Source: Dipteris shenzhenensis
Lineage: Eukaryota > Polypodiophyta > Polypodiopsida > Gleicheniales
NCBI GenBank assembly: GCA_047967505.1
Contig: CM106538.1
Strand: one strand, 5' to 3'
Length of the DNA: 64,000 nt
The notes under the pieces: generated by a model
Databases searched by the model: none
What the model saw: the letters and a program-made list of their open reading frames with translations, nothing else
Told to the model about the DNA's origin: nothing
Made by a program: the position numbers and the translations under genes
Part shown: one piece after another, positions 1 through 10,389 of the stretch
Layout of the letters: every line of letters begins with the position of its first letter
Numbering within the stretch: position 1 is the stretch's first letter

Positions 1-464
1 TTTGGTGGAACGAATAGATACTAGCTCCGTCAATAACTCCTTTTGGGGTTGATTGATGATCCAAGTTGTTCCTTTGAAAAGCCACTTGCATACAACTCCA
101 CTCCTCCCATGAAGCAAGCCAACCAACTCCGATGTTGTCATTCTTTTTTATTGCATTACACTCTTATTGCATTGCTAACGCCATTTGTCGATTCAACATG
201 CCATCATAGGTCTTGGCCTCCACTTCAGCCAACAAAGTACATATCAAGGCACCATTAGCCCAGAGCTAGCTTGCTATGTTGACCTTGAAGACCTCTTAAC
301 ACGGCCAATACGTGACAATTCCTGCAATTTAGACTCTTCAAAAATCTCCAAACACCATATTAAAATCTAAGTCTTCCAGGAGCTGTGTATTTATTTGGTT
401 AGCTGACACATCCTCTCGAAGCTCATTTTCTCTTGACATGCGTCTTCTTGATCATCTTCCTTGC
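1..464. other. No recognisable feature
   Basis: I see no protein similarity, RNA gene or clear repeat in this first stretch. Short open frames exist on the plus strand, but their translations resemble nothing I know and they overlap one another. Confidence 0.5.
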
Positions 465-470
465 CCCTGC

Positions 471-960
471 TTTGGCAAACCATTGCTCATCAAGCATCCT
501 AAGATTCTCAAGCAGAATGGCATCCCGATTCCCCGTCCTCATAAAATGGGCTGTCATGACAATAGTCTTTTCATTTTAAAACAATACATCCTGTGGGCTT
601 TTTGATTAATCACTGCACCCAATAACCTGGCCTTTTTTTCTTGTTAGTTAACTTCCTTCTTCACTGCTCTCCAGCCCACCTATGCATCCTTCACTGCTAT
701 TCTGCCCTCGGGCACATGTGCATCTTTCTTTCCCCTACTTCCAATTTGGCATGGCAAAACATTGCCCATCAAACATCCTAGGATTCTTAAGCGGAATGGC
801 ATCCTGATCCCCGTCCTCATAAAATGGGCTGTCATCACAATAGTCTCTTCATTGTGAAAAGTATACAACCTGGGTCACTGCACCCCATAACCTGCCCTTT
901 TTTTGCTTTTATTTAACTTCCTTCTTCACTACTCTGCTGCCCATAACCATCTCACTGATG
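471..960. repeat. Imperfect tandem duplication, period about 278 bp
   Basis: Two adjacent copies (about 471-684 and 747-960) share a long series of matching phrases, for example CCCCGTCCTC at 531 and again at 809, then ATAAAATGGGCTGTCAT, then AACTTCCTTCTTCACT. The copies have diverged by many substitutions and small indels, so the duplication is old. It lies just outside the left LTR of the gypsy element and I cannot assign it to a known family. Confidence 0.75.
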
Positions 961-1113
961 GATGAAAGCATCCTCCATCCTTTCTTTCAATTGTGGAGTA
1001 TATGGAATCGTACTCACATTTCCTTAATTGATTGAAGATTCTCCACCATGCCCTCAAAGTCTTTTAAACTTTTGAGACGTTTTAGCTTCTCACGTCCTGA
1101 AAAACACTTGCTC

Positions 1114-1396
1114 TGAAACCGGCCTCTATGCACTCAGAGGGCAGTGGAACTAAACCTTTAATCACTTCAGCACTTATTTACAGCTCACAAAGCATATATC
1201 ACGACCATTAACCATTGCATGATCACCATTTGGCATTTACCCATTTGTTCACAAACAAAACCACTGAAAAAAGGATGGAGGCTAGAATGCCCCTGCTCAA
1301 CAAACATAGACAAGTGCACCCGATTGGCCCCAAACACCGTGGCGCAAGAATTCCAAGAGCATTTACAAGAGCCGACCAGCAAGAATTCCACTGAAT
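1114..1396 (-). repeat. 3' LTR remnant of the left gypsy element
   Basis: Positions 1114-1350 match 5018-5250 almost base for base, and 1351-1396 match 5773-5815. Relative to the right-hand LTR, this copy lacks about 520 bp between those two blocks and everything beyond 5815. It is therefore an internally deleted LTR. Confidence 0.8.
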
Positions 1397-1531
1397 ACAC
1401 TGCTCAAAATCTATGTGATCCCCAGCAATCAATAGTCAAGATGCATCAATATCATGAAGTCTCACAGCAGAAATATTGTCAGCTCAGTATCTCGGATAAA
1501 ACGTACAGTGTCATCAAGCGACCTCATGAAA

Positions 1532-1740
1532 TCACAGTGAGACCGTCTGTACTGAGGGAGTGGAGGTGCTACCCCCCTCTCGAACATCAGGTAATGCTCC
1601 AGACGCTTGCTCTGCTAAACTACCTGTAGGAGCCCAGACCACAGTCGGCTCTAACTGAAAAGCATCAAGGTAAAGCTGCAATAGTCCAAATGAATCTGCC
1701 ACTTCACCTTCCTCCATCCATTTCGCATCAAGTGATGAAT
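1532..1740 (-). pseudogene. C-terminal pol segment, possibly chromodomain-like
   Basis: The minus-strand frame reads YLVKFQNSSLDAKW and then an acidic stretch ending in a stop near 1532. The pattern of aromatic residue, LVKF, then Asp and Trp a dozen residues later resembles the chromodomain at the C-terminus of some plant gypsy integrases. It directly abuts the RT thumb region at about 1740, so roughly 600-700 codons of pol seem to be missing. The chromodomain assignment is an inference from a short match. Confidence 0.45.
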
Positions 1741-2498
1741 TTTGAAATTTTACCAAGTAGCGGTACAGCTTTCTCGTGTAAAGCATGCAAGGGAGAAGCA
1801 ATTTCTGCAAAGTACTTTATAAACCGTTGATAGTATTTACACAACCCAAGGAAGCTTCTGACTTCATGCAGATTTTTCAGAATTGGCCAACTCCTTATGG
1901 CCTCAACTTTTGCAGGATCCATCTTGACTCCATCCTTTGACACTATATGACCAAGAAAATGAATCTCATGCATAAAGAACTCACTTTTCTAGGTGTTTAT
2001 TAACAGCTTGTGTCTTTTCAACTCTTGAAACACAATAGTGAGGTGTTTCCTGTGCTCCTGCTCATTTTTAAAGAACACAATGATGTCATCGAAGAAAGTG
2101 CCCACAAACTTTCTGTGTGCTCTAAAAATTATATCCATCATTCTATTGAAAGTGGCACGTGCATTAGTCAAACCAAAAGGCATCACAACGAACTCACATA
2201 AGCCAAATGAAGTGCAGAAGGCAGTCTTGTAGACATCTTTAAGCCGTATCCTTATCTGATGGTATCCACTTTTAAGGTCAATACGACTGAACATTAAGGA
2301 ACCTTCCAATCGATCCCATATATCATCAATGTGTGGAATTGGAAAACGGTTCTTAATTGTGACTTTATTCAAAGCCCTATAATCAATACACATTCTCCAA
2401 CTGCCATCCTTCTTTTGCACAAGCAACACAGGGGAACAGTAAGGAGAATTACTTAGCTGTATTAATTCCTTTTCCAAGAGTTCCTTCACTTGTGACAT
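1740..2498 (-). pseudogene. Gypsy reverse transcriptase (broken)
   Basis: This stretch encodes the RNA-dependent DNA polymerase of the left gypsy element. In order it shows the conserved blocks SPVLLVQKKDGSWR, CIDYRALNK, FSRIDLKSGYHQI, VMPFGLTNA and the active-site box FFDDIIVF, where the usual Tyr or Phe-Val is replaced by FF but both catalytic aspartates remain. A frame break near 1980 separates this from the thumb block (LGHIVSKDG, RSFLGLCKYYQRFI) at 1973-1740. No RNase H domain follows. Confidence 0.9.
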
Positions 2499-2606
2499 TA
2501 TCTCTTCCTGTTGTGTCTTACTGACACGATAGGGAGGTATATTAGGCGGTGAGCTTCCTAGAATTATATCAATTTGATGATCCTCGGGCCTCTTGGGAGG
2601 TAATTC

Positions 2607-3380
2607 TTAAGGAAGTGCACCTGAGAAACAATCCTGAAAATCTGAAATAAAAGCATCCCTTTCTCTATCTAAAGAAGAAAGAGTAGAGCCTTCCTGAACT
2701 AGTTGGTTGTCCTCTTTGACAACATACGCTGAAATATGACGCTTTATTACATTGAAAATACAAGAAGCTGAAACTACAGGGATGGACTCCCCTTTCAACT
2801 TTACATCAAGTACATGATTTTTGCCTCTATGAGTTAAAGAAATCTTCTTGTTTCTCATCTGCACATCAGCCCCCACCCTGTACGTCCAAGGCATCCGAAG
2901 CAAAGCATCACACTCTAGCAAAGGCATAATGTAGAAGTCCTCTGCATCCTGATATCCCTGGATATGCATCCTCAACTTGCCAATAATAGGAGTGACAGGT
3001 GTGTTGAGTTCAGGGTTGGCCATATCACACATGCCAGATGGCCTCATTTCCTTAGGCTTGATGTCAAGCCTTCCTGCCATATTAGGAGTTATAAAATTCG
3101 CCTTTGCCCCAGAATCAAAGAAAAACAAACAATTCTGATTTCTGATTTTTCCCCATGCTCTGCACATCTCAGTCTTTTTCATTTCCTCTTCATCATGTGC
3201 ATGTGGCAAACTCCCAATCACATCTAAAAGAAGTCCAGCGGAAGGTTTAGGCCTTTTGCCCTTCCGATCAGCCTGTTTATCACCATTCTTATCATCATCT
3301 GACCTATCTCTTTTCTTGGATGGGCAATCATAAGAACGGTGTCCCTCTCCTTTGCATATAAAACATTTGTTTTGCTCCAT
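2607..3380 (-). pseudogene. Gag CCHC knuckle plus retropepsin-like protease
   Basis: The frame begins with a canonical CX2CX4HX4C zinc knuckle (CFICKGEGHRSYDC) followed by a basic Lys/Arg-rich stretch. About 85 residues later it has the aspartic protease active site FFDSGAKANFI (D-S-G-A). This order is normal for the gag-protease junction of Ty3/gypsy polyproteins. A stop near 2607 separates it from RT, while the gag capsid part lies in a different frame, so a frameshift around 3380-3530 disrupts gag. Confidence 0.85.
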
Positions 3381-3527
3381 GAGTGACTTTTTCTCTTCAT
3401 CAGGTAACTTGGTATGGGGCTGTTTATTAGGCTGTCCATGCCTTTGACCAACTTTGAATTGGGCTTTTCCTCCCTTTTGAAACGATCGTTTGCCATAATT
3501 TTTATTTTCAGATTTGATGTCCTTATC

Positions 3528-4760
3528 CTAGTGTTTGGCAGCCCGTTTGTTGTCTTCTTTCTTGCTGTCCATAAAGCCCAAATTCTTCTCCTGCATCCAT
3601 GCATATGCTGTCCTTGCATTATCAATTAATTGACTCATAGAACCCACCTTGGTTTTAATGCAATAATCACGTAGCTCACTAGGCAATCCACAACAGTACC
3701 TCTCTATTTGCTCTTTCAAAGAAACATGCCTGTAAGAGCTCAATGGCAGCAAAACATCCCAAAACCTTTGGGTATAATCATCAAGATTCTTGCAAAGTTT
3801 GTATGACAAGTCATGCCAGTGTGAAAGTACTTTAACTTCAAAAGTTGGAGTAAGCCAAGTAGAAGAGAACACTTGCTTAAATTCCAGCCAAGTAGCAGGT
3901 GCATCTCCATGAAGCATAAGGTTGGTGTACCACTTAAGTGCATTGCCTTTCAAAAATGTGGCAACCTTCCTCATCTTGGATGCTTCTGTAAACAAACCCC
4001 CAAGAAATGCAGCATCAAACTGTTGAAGGAATGTGAGGGCTTTGTACCTGTCCTGTACTCCATTATATGTCTCAAACTTGACATGAGAACCACCATCCTT
4101 GATTTCTTTATATACATTTGATATTGGCTGTCCCAAAGATGGCTGTATTTTTGCAGCATTCCCTTCACTAGGGAGAGCCATGCTTGGCTGAACATTAGGC
4201 ATGGGAGCATATGCTGTGGCTTGCATGCCTGGTTGCATTCCCACATTGTCATACATGGCTTGCTTTCAATGCCCAGTTGGTGGTGAAATCAACATAGCAT
4301 CAAAGATAGAATCTGTACCAAAATATTCAGGTTGCTGCCTCAAAGATGGCTGAGGTGGCTGAGCCACATTTATGGACTGCACATTATTATTTTGAGTAGT
4401 AGAAGTACCCAAACCAAGGCCTTGTGCAGGCTGCTCATACTGTTGCACTGGCTGTACTTTTTGTACCTCTTTCTCAAGTGCTCTTTTGGGGGATTCCTCT
4501 CTCTTGGAAGTCACTTTCTGAGTCATTTTTTATGGCTGTCCCTCGTGGGAAACTGATGCATGAGTGTGCGGTCCGCCATGAGAAGCTGATGCATGTGTGT
4601 ACTCACTCTTTCCGTGCTTGTGCTTTCTTGTGATTTCTTCTTCTTCTTGGCATTTGTTTGCACAATCAGAGCCAAATTTTGACTCAGCTGAGTCACAACA
4701 GTCACTGCACTTACAAGCTGTGCATTCAACATAGTAGCATCATTTGACTCACTGCTAGAA
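3528..4760 (-). pseudogene. Gypsy gag (retrotransposon gag domain), broken
   Basis: The segment 4256-3528 carries the plant retrotransposon gag core: FLQQFDAAF, then LKGNALKWYTNLM, WLEFKQVFSSTW, and LSSYRHVSLKEQIERYCCGLP. It lies in the same orientation as protease and RT. Upstream, 4526-4266 and 4732-4523 continue a Gln/Pro-rich and Lys-rich N-terminus in frames separated by stops near 4262 and 4523. The capsid precursor would package element RNA in the cytoplasm; this copy cannot make a full protein. Confidence 0.8.
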
Positions 4761-4994
4761 CTAGTATCACCGTTGAGCTCAGTTGTAGCTTCATGTGTGG
4801 CCTACTCAAAAGGCATTTGTTGTGCTCCCTACAACTATACACTAGCTAGATCATTAAGGCTTTCCTGCCTTCTCCTTTGAGGAGTTGTGGAGCTCTCTTG
4901 CTCGTGTTTATGATTGTAATATTCAGCTGTCAAAAAGTGCAGCAAAGATATCCTTCCACCAAACTACCGAGGCCCACCTCTTCAAAAAGAGTGT

Positions 4995-5017
4995 GGTATC
5001 CCGGCAAATGGAACCAA
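4995..5017 (-). other. Candidate primer-binding site of the left gypsy element
   Basis: Immediately inside the 5' LTR boundary at 5018, the minus strand reads TGGTTCCATTTGCCGG. A tRNA primer-binding site is expected there, and it begins with TGG as the complement of a tRNA CCA end. It does not match the usual plant initiator-Met site, and I cannot identify the tRNA, so the call is positional. Confidence 0.4.
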
Positions 5018-6480
5018 TGAAACCGGCCTCTAATCACTCAAAAGGCAGTGGAACTAAACCTTTAATCACTTCAGCACTTATTTACAGCTCACAAAGCATA
5101 TATCACAACCATTAACCATTGCATGATCACCATTTGGCATTTACCCATTTGTTCACAAACAAAACCACTAAAAAAAGGAAGGAGGCTAGAATGCCCCTGC
5201 TCAACAAACATAGACAAGTGCACCCGATTGGCCCCAAACACCATGGCGCCCCTTTCAGTATTTCTTTATATTTCACAGTGAAATGATTACAAGTTGCATC
5301 TGGGAGATCTTCCCTGCAACTCAGCACACAACCCCAATTCACTGAGCCTTCGCAAGGCTTTCAAGCATAGAACACCATCACATAAGTGCACTTAACCCAT
5401 AGGCTCAACCCCAAAGGCATTCTCTTTTCCGAGTGCAATTCCATTGGCTGTCCAAATGCAATCACACTGCACCCCAGCTGCACTCTCTTTGGGTGGTTTC
5501 CAGATGGCATTCACAAAGCTTTTCAAAACTCCAAAATAAAATCAACAAAGTACCCAACCGAAGAATGACTCATGTAGCACTGCCTAAGCACCTGTGAACC
5601 AAGAAAGAGGCGACACACGAGGCCAACCAATAGCTTATGGCAAAAAGAAATTGCAACAGCAAAATCACAACTCACCAAGCCTTGAAAACTCAAACCAAGT
5701 CCTCAATTGCCAAGAGGACATAGTAGCCAATGCTCGATTGCATTCTCAACCAAAAAGAAGTGCAAAGGCATGAAGAAAGAGAATTTACAAGAGCCGACCA
5801 GCAAGAATTCCACTAAAAAATGTGAAAAGAAGCACTTTTGTCGCGAAGAAATGGGAGTTCTTAGGCTCAAAAGAAGCATGCTTCAGAGAGGAATGCATTG
5901 AGAAGGTTTTGGACAAGTTTCATCATCGGAAAGTCCTCCAAAACTGAGAAAAACCAGTCAACCAGTGCGTGGGACCACTCGAAATTCAACAGAAAGCTGT
6001 AGCTTTGCAAGAGGAGAGGCCCAAGAGGCTATAGAAGCAAAAAGGTCCAGAAAAAGCCACTTTTGCAAATTCGACCAACAAAAAAAGCGCTCAGCTCTGC
6101 CCGTTCTACCAAACGCACGGAGGGAAAAGCATATCACTGCGAAGGGGAGGCAGAGGGGAAGCCATCGGGCCAAACGAAAGTCGAGGAATCCAAACGGGTA
6201 AGGAGTTATGAAGAAAAACGGAATTTAGCTGAAGAAGGCTAAAAAACCAGTCCAAAATCTCAACAAAGGGAGAAGATGAGAGAGAAAACCACACATGTGA
6301 AGTTTAGAAGGTCCAAGAATGGCAAAGGAGCATGTAGAAGGCACTGGAGCCACTTGAAACTCTAGGGGGGCCACTGAAGGTACATGGTCCTCTAGGGGGC
6401 CCATTAAAAATGCCACATCATCATTTTCCAACAACCACTCTTTTAATTCCTTGGAATGCCTTTGGGCCTAAGGATTAATT
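5018..6480 (-). repeat. 5' LTR of the left gypsy element (right limit uncertain)
   Basis: The left boundary TG at 5018 is supported by the match to 1114. The homologous blocks run to 5250 and again at 5773-5815. The 520 bp between them and the sequence from 5816 to about 6480 have no counterpart at the left end because that copy is deleted. I could not find a convincing terminal CA or a target-site duplication, so the end at 6480 is a guess from change in texture. Confidence 0.5.
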
Positions 6481-7027
6481 ACACTTATGTACTAGGCACC
6501 ATGCCGCGTTTAATTACACATTATTAAGCCCACGCTTGGAATTTTAAAACCAAAGTTATCACAGTCTTGTAGTACATTAAAGTACTTAGAATTTCACGCC
6601 CCCGTGACATGCTCTATCCAATGAGCATGATGAAATACTTGCTCCATCAAGCTAGCTCCATTCTTGAACCAAGCCTTATGGTATACATCCCGCCTTCTAC
6701 ATCAATGTAAGGAAGAGTAAATCTAGAGGGAACAAGGGGGATAGGGTAGTGGAAGGGAAGGTCAGGAGAAAGCAAAATAAAGAAATGTCTGTTAATGTAT
6801 ATGAAAGGCCAAGAGAGCCCATGAGACCAAGAATTTAAAATGGACATAAGAATACACCCCCATGGGGGAAAATATAGGTATCATCACACCTCCAAAAAGT
6901 ACTGATGGATCTGAGGAACAAATATGGAAAACTCAGTGTGCAGAAAGTAGTTCCTATTGTGTCATGCTATATGCCATGTATCACGTGTTGGCATGAGCAG
7001 CCTAAGCTCAATGTGGGCTTGATTAGG
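6481..7027. other. No recognisable feature
   Basis: This AT-rich spacer lies between the left gypsy element and the plus-strand LTR element. I see no coding similarity, repeat or RNA gene in it. Confidence 0.5.
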
Positions 7028-8138
7028 TGTTGGAAATGGTGTGGTCACCTCCCCATCTGTAAGCCCCCATATGAGGAGTGCATGGGGCGATAAACCAAGG
7101 AATGATGTGGCGGCCACATGGGCACTTGGCTGCAATGTGGGCAGCATACACACAGCAAAACATGAAAGGATGGGGCTGTCGCATGGACAGCACATGGGCT
7201 TCCATGTCATCAGGGCACACAAAGATTTACCCACAGATGTGCCACGTGTCTGTCAAAGGTTGGCTGGAAGCAAGGCGATGACAGAAGTGCCGATGTCAGC
7301 AACTGTACGGCACTCTGCAGGATCTGCACTGCACTCATTTCAGGGCCTGTACGGGGCTATACCAGGTCCCCTAGAGCTGGAACATGGCCTGACAGGAGGC
7401 GAAACAGCAGAGCTGAATGTGTGTCTGTCTGGAGAAGAGTTTAAGGCCAGAATAAGCCCTGGAACAGGTCGAGGTATAGGGACGATTGCCTGAGCCAGTG
7501 GCAGTGGCAGCCTGCCACGTGCCAGGCAGGGGCTTGCAAGGTCCTCAAAATGGAGAGCCCACCTGGTCGGTTTTACAAACTAGGGTGGGTCGGTTGGTAG
7601 GGCTGCTAGATCAGCGGAAACCCCTACTGGGTCGGCCAGTTTTGGGGGGCTACCAGCCCCTATAAAAGGGGTCCCTTGGTGCCTCATTCCATATCCACCA
7701 GAGCAGCAAGTCATCCAGCAGATTTGGAGCAGCAGACCAGCACATATGGGACCTACATCCAGGAGGTCAGTTGGAGGCTGAAGAGCTCCGCGCATAGCTT
7801 GGTAGGGACTGCACACCTAGGCTGGCAGTTAAGGAAGCAAGGACCAGACTCAGCACAAAGACTAAAGTCTACAGAAGCTCGGCAAGGAGCATGCGGGCTT
7901 AGGGATCTAGAAGTGCCAAGGAAATAGTAGGGCAACTTTTGGTGAGGACAGAGGATGACAGTTTGGTGGAACGACTCTTTTGTATTGTGTCCTGTTGTGG
8001 AAGGAAATATATCTTTCTCTTGGACCATTGTCTACTTACCGGCTCGCGCACACACATGTTTAGCTGCATCAAGCTCGAGTAGAGGCGTAGTCACTAAGAA
8101 GTTGACGGATTCTTGAAGCCATGAAATTATATAGAATT
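7028..8138 (+). repeat. 5' LTR of the short plus-strand element
   Basis: It begins TGTTGG at 7028 and ends a few bases before the primer-binding site at 8142. The first 590 bp match 8780-9395. The remaining 510 bp (TATA, R and U5) have no second copy here, but a related R/U5-leader segment is found at 15091-15445. Confidence 0.7.
7661..7670 (+). promoter_or_regulatory. TATA box in the 5' LTR
   Basis: TATAAAAGGG sits about 630 bp into the LTR, the normal position for the U3/R boundary. Transcription would start about 30 bp downstream. Confidence 0.6.
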
Positions 8139-8141
8139 GGG

Positions 8142-8152
8142 TGGTAACAGAG
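8142..8152 (+). other. Primer-binding site, initiator tRNA-Met type
   Basis: TGGTAACAGAG differs at one base from the common plant site TGGTATCAGAG, which pairs with the 3' end of initiator tRNA-Met. It lies just after the 5' LTR and sets the direction of the element. Confidence 0.65.
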
Positions 8153-8779
8153 TGTCAAGATACAAGTAAAGAAGTTTTGGATTCCGTAGTTAAACACTTC
8201 TGTGTAAATTCTTGGTTAAGTATGCAAATGCCTATGTTACAATGAGGATGTCTGACATTGAGGGATGGTCAGATGAGGAGTCAAAAACCTTTGTGAAGGT
8301 GAAGGACAGCATTAAATGCTTGGAGCCCTTAGGTGCTTGGCTGGTATTGCTAGGATACAGAGGAGGATTCTTCAACAGGACCTATGGATTCAGAGTCAGA
8401 TGGATGTTGTGACCTAGAGGAGGACATCATAGTACACATGGAAGCTTATGTCCACGCAATCTGGAGTTAAGCTTGGGATTTGATTTCTCAAGTACGGTAT
8501 TTGGTTGCAAACCTTGCCAGATGGAGGGCGGGTTGAAACACCCCCTGAGCCTGGAAGTTCCAAGTTGTTCGCCCATCATGAGGGGGATAGTTGGACGATG
8601 TTGGTGTCTGGATTGCTTGAGTTTAAAGACGGGTACGTGACTAAAGGAGGTGGTGCCATCTGGTGCTACCAAAGATGGACCTATGACACCGCAATGTCCG
8701 GAGGGCTATGACATAGGAGCTACTGGAGCATCTTCATCGACGTGTTGAGATTGGGCCAAGATGTCTCGGTGAGAGGTCA

Positions 8780-9395
8780 TCTTGGAAATGGTATGGTCAC
8801 CTCCCCATCTATAAGCCCCTATATAAGGAGAGCATGGGCAGGGCGAACCAAGGAATGAATGGCTGCCACATGGGCAGCACCTTGGCTGCCATGTGGGAAG
8901 CATACACATAACAAAACATGAAAGGATGGGGCTGTCACATGGGCAGCACACAATAAGACTTATCTGGCAGTTTGGGCCGCCATGATGGCCAGCAGGGGTA
9001 CAGATGTGCCACGTGTCTATCAGAGGTTGGATGGAGCATGATTGCGAAGGGAATACAGCCTGGAAGCAAGGCGATGACAAAAATGCTGATGTCGGCAATG
9101 TACTGCACTCTGCAGGATCAGTACAGACTGTTTTCAGGGCTTGTACAGGGCTGCAACATGGCCTGTCAGGAGGAACAGTGAAGCTGAATGTGCGCTTGTT
9201 TGGAGAAGAGTTTGGAGCTGAAAGAAGCCCTGGAACAGGTCGGGGTATAGGCAGAATTGCCTGGGCCAGTGGCAGCCTGCCACATGGCCAGGCAAATGCC
9301 TGCAAGGGCCTCCGACCTGGTCGGTTTTATAGACCAGGGTGGGTCAGTTGTAGGGCTGCTGGTCGTTCAAAACCCCTACTGGGTCGGGCTAGTGT
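8780..9395 (+). repeat. 3' LTR of the short element, truncated
   Basis: It aligns with 7028-7640 (for example GGTCACCTCCCCATCTATAAGCC here against CTGTAAGCC there) and ends at CCCCTACTGGGTCGG before the TATA box. The lost R and U5 mean this copy cannot terminate a normal element transcript. Confidence 0.7.
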
Positions 9396-9650
9396 CCATG
9401 AGTCCTCTCCGTGGACGGCATGAGACGGCCTGGCGTCTAGATGCTGCACTGATAATACCAGAATGGGATGTATGCTCCTAGAGCCTGAATCGAGGTGTAT
9501 TCTCATAACATTGCTACCAGGCTCCAAGATTATGGCATCTTTAGCATCTCAGAGGTAGCTAAAAGGCTCAATCAATTGCAATGCATAGGATGCACTTTCT
9601 TTCCTAAGTTCTGTAACCAATGCCCTTACTGTAATTAGCTACATTTTTGG
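9396..9650. other. No recognisable feature
   Basis: This is a short spacer between the truncated 3' LTR and the copia element. Nothing in it resembles a known sequence. Confidence 0.4.
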
Positions 9651-9943
9651 TGCTGTGAGACCCAACCATTGTCTTGCAATTGTCTACAAAGATGAGAGTC
9701 ATGGCATTCAAATCTGTGAGAACAAGGGAGAGTAGAGAGCAAGAGTGAGAGCTGAATAACTGAATAGAAGAACTGAAGTACAAGTGAGAGTGAATTAAGT
9801 GACAAAACCCTTATCCTATCCACTAACCGTAGTTAGGGATTGGACTGTGGTTAGGGAGAAAAACCTCAATGAGGGAAAAGTACCCCTAACCTACTTATTA
9901 CAATACATTGGCCACTGCCTAGAATATAATAATAATTCTAACA
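9651..9943 (-). repeat. 3' LTR of the copia element
   Basis: The right boundary is set by the polypurine tract: on the minus strand GCAGGGGGG is followed at 9943 by TGTTAGAATT, a typical TG start. The left end is taken at the TG near 9651-9654, giving about 290 bp, a common copia LTR size. That end is tentative because no second copy is present for comparison. Confidence 0.55.
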
Positions 9944-9954
9944 CCCCCCTGCAG
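9944..9954 (-). other. Polypurine tract of the copia element
   Basis: CTGCAGGGGGG on the minus strand lies directly upstream of the 3' LTR start. It is the expected primer site for plus-strand DNA synthesis. Confidence 0.6.
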
Positions 9955-9980
9955 TGCCAATGTGGTGTACAAGGTAGTGA

Positions 9981-10372
9981 TCAATCACCAAAAGGAGATA
10001 AGTTTAGGGCACTGCGAAATGCCTCAAACTTCTCACGTGGAAGTGCTTTGGTGAAGATGTCTGCAACATTGTCATGTGTTGACCCATACATCATATTGAT
10101 CTCCGTTGCATGCAACTTCTCTCTAACATAATGATAATGAACCTCAATGTGCTTCGTGCGAGCATGAAACACACGATTCTTTGCCATTGCTACTGACTAT
10201 CAGTGAGAATTGGAGAAGGACCCTCCAATAAGAGACAAAGAGCAGCAAACAAATGACGCAGCCAAACACATTCAACTGTCGCTGTGAAAGCTGCCCTGTA
10301 CTCAGCTTCACATGAGAAAGTAGCCACTGTAGATTGCTTCTTGTTCAGCCAAGAAATGCAAGCTTTGCCCAA
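9981..10372 (-). pseudogene. Copia RNase H domain
   Basis: Two frames carry the C-terminal end of the copia polyprotein. The upstream one has WLNKKQSTVATFSCEAEY and ECVWLRHL. The downstream one has ARTKHIEVHYHYVRE, then NVADIFTKALPREKF, the signature of copia RNase H. The frame changes near 10188, so an indel separates the two. RNase H would remove the RNA strand during cDNA synthesis. Confidence 0.92.
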
Positions 10373-10389
10373 AAAGAAACAATTACCAC

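Larger units (their letters stand above)
1114..5818 (-). mobile_element. Decayed Ty3/gypsy LTR retrotransposon, pol 3' half deleted
   Basis: Read on the minus strand, this holds a 5' LTR (from 5018 rightwards), gag (4760-3528), a CCHC knuckle and protease (3380-2607), reverse transcriptase (2498-1740), a short C-terminal remnant and a 3' LTR remnant starting at 1114. Both LTRs begin TGAAACCGGCCTCT on the plus strand (1114 and 5018) and match closely for about 230 bp. Stops and frameshifts interrupt gag and pol. The connection domain, RNase H, and integrase zinc and core domains are absent, because the RT thumb region runs directly into a C-terminal segment. The element cannot move on its own. 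The right limit of the 5' LTR is not fixed by the sequence; it could reach about 6480. Confidence 0.85.
7028..9395 (+). mobile_element. Short non-autonomous LTR retrotransposon without coding region
   Basis: Two direct repeats flank a short interior: 7028 onward (TGTTGGAAATGG, GTGGTCACCTCCCCATCT, CATGAAAGGATGGGGCTGTC, CCCCTACTGGGTCGG) and 8780-9395 with the same phrases in the same order. The left copy continues through a TATA box at 7661 to a tRNA-Met-like primer-binding site at 8142, which fixes the plus orientation. The right copy stops before the TATA box, so the 3' LTR is truncated at about 9395. The interior (about 8153-8779) has no gag or pol similarity, as in LARD/TRIM-type elements or an internally deleted copy. 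Confidence 0.75.

Noticed and set aside
1219-1629. 136-codon plus-strand frame
   Set aside because: It runs antisense through the LTR remnant and the pol C-terminal remnant and has no similarity of its own.
4990-5003. Plus-strand TGGTATC as an initiator-Met primer site
   Set aside because: Gag and pol of the surrounding element are on the minus strand and no plus-strand LTR ends here, so the match is probably chance.
7041-7493. 150-codon plus-strand frame inside the LTR
   Set aside because: It is not preserved in the second LTR copy (8780-9395), where stops and indels break it. LTR non-coding sequence is the simpler reading.
8706-9305. 199-codon minus-strand frame in the truncated LTR
   Set aside because: It is antisense to the LTR, is not conserved in the first LTR copy, and matches nothing known.
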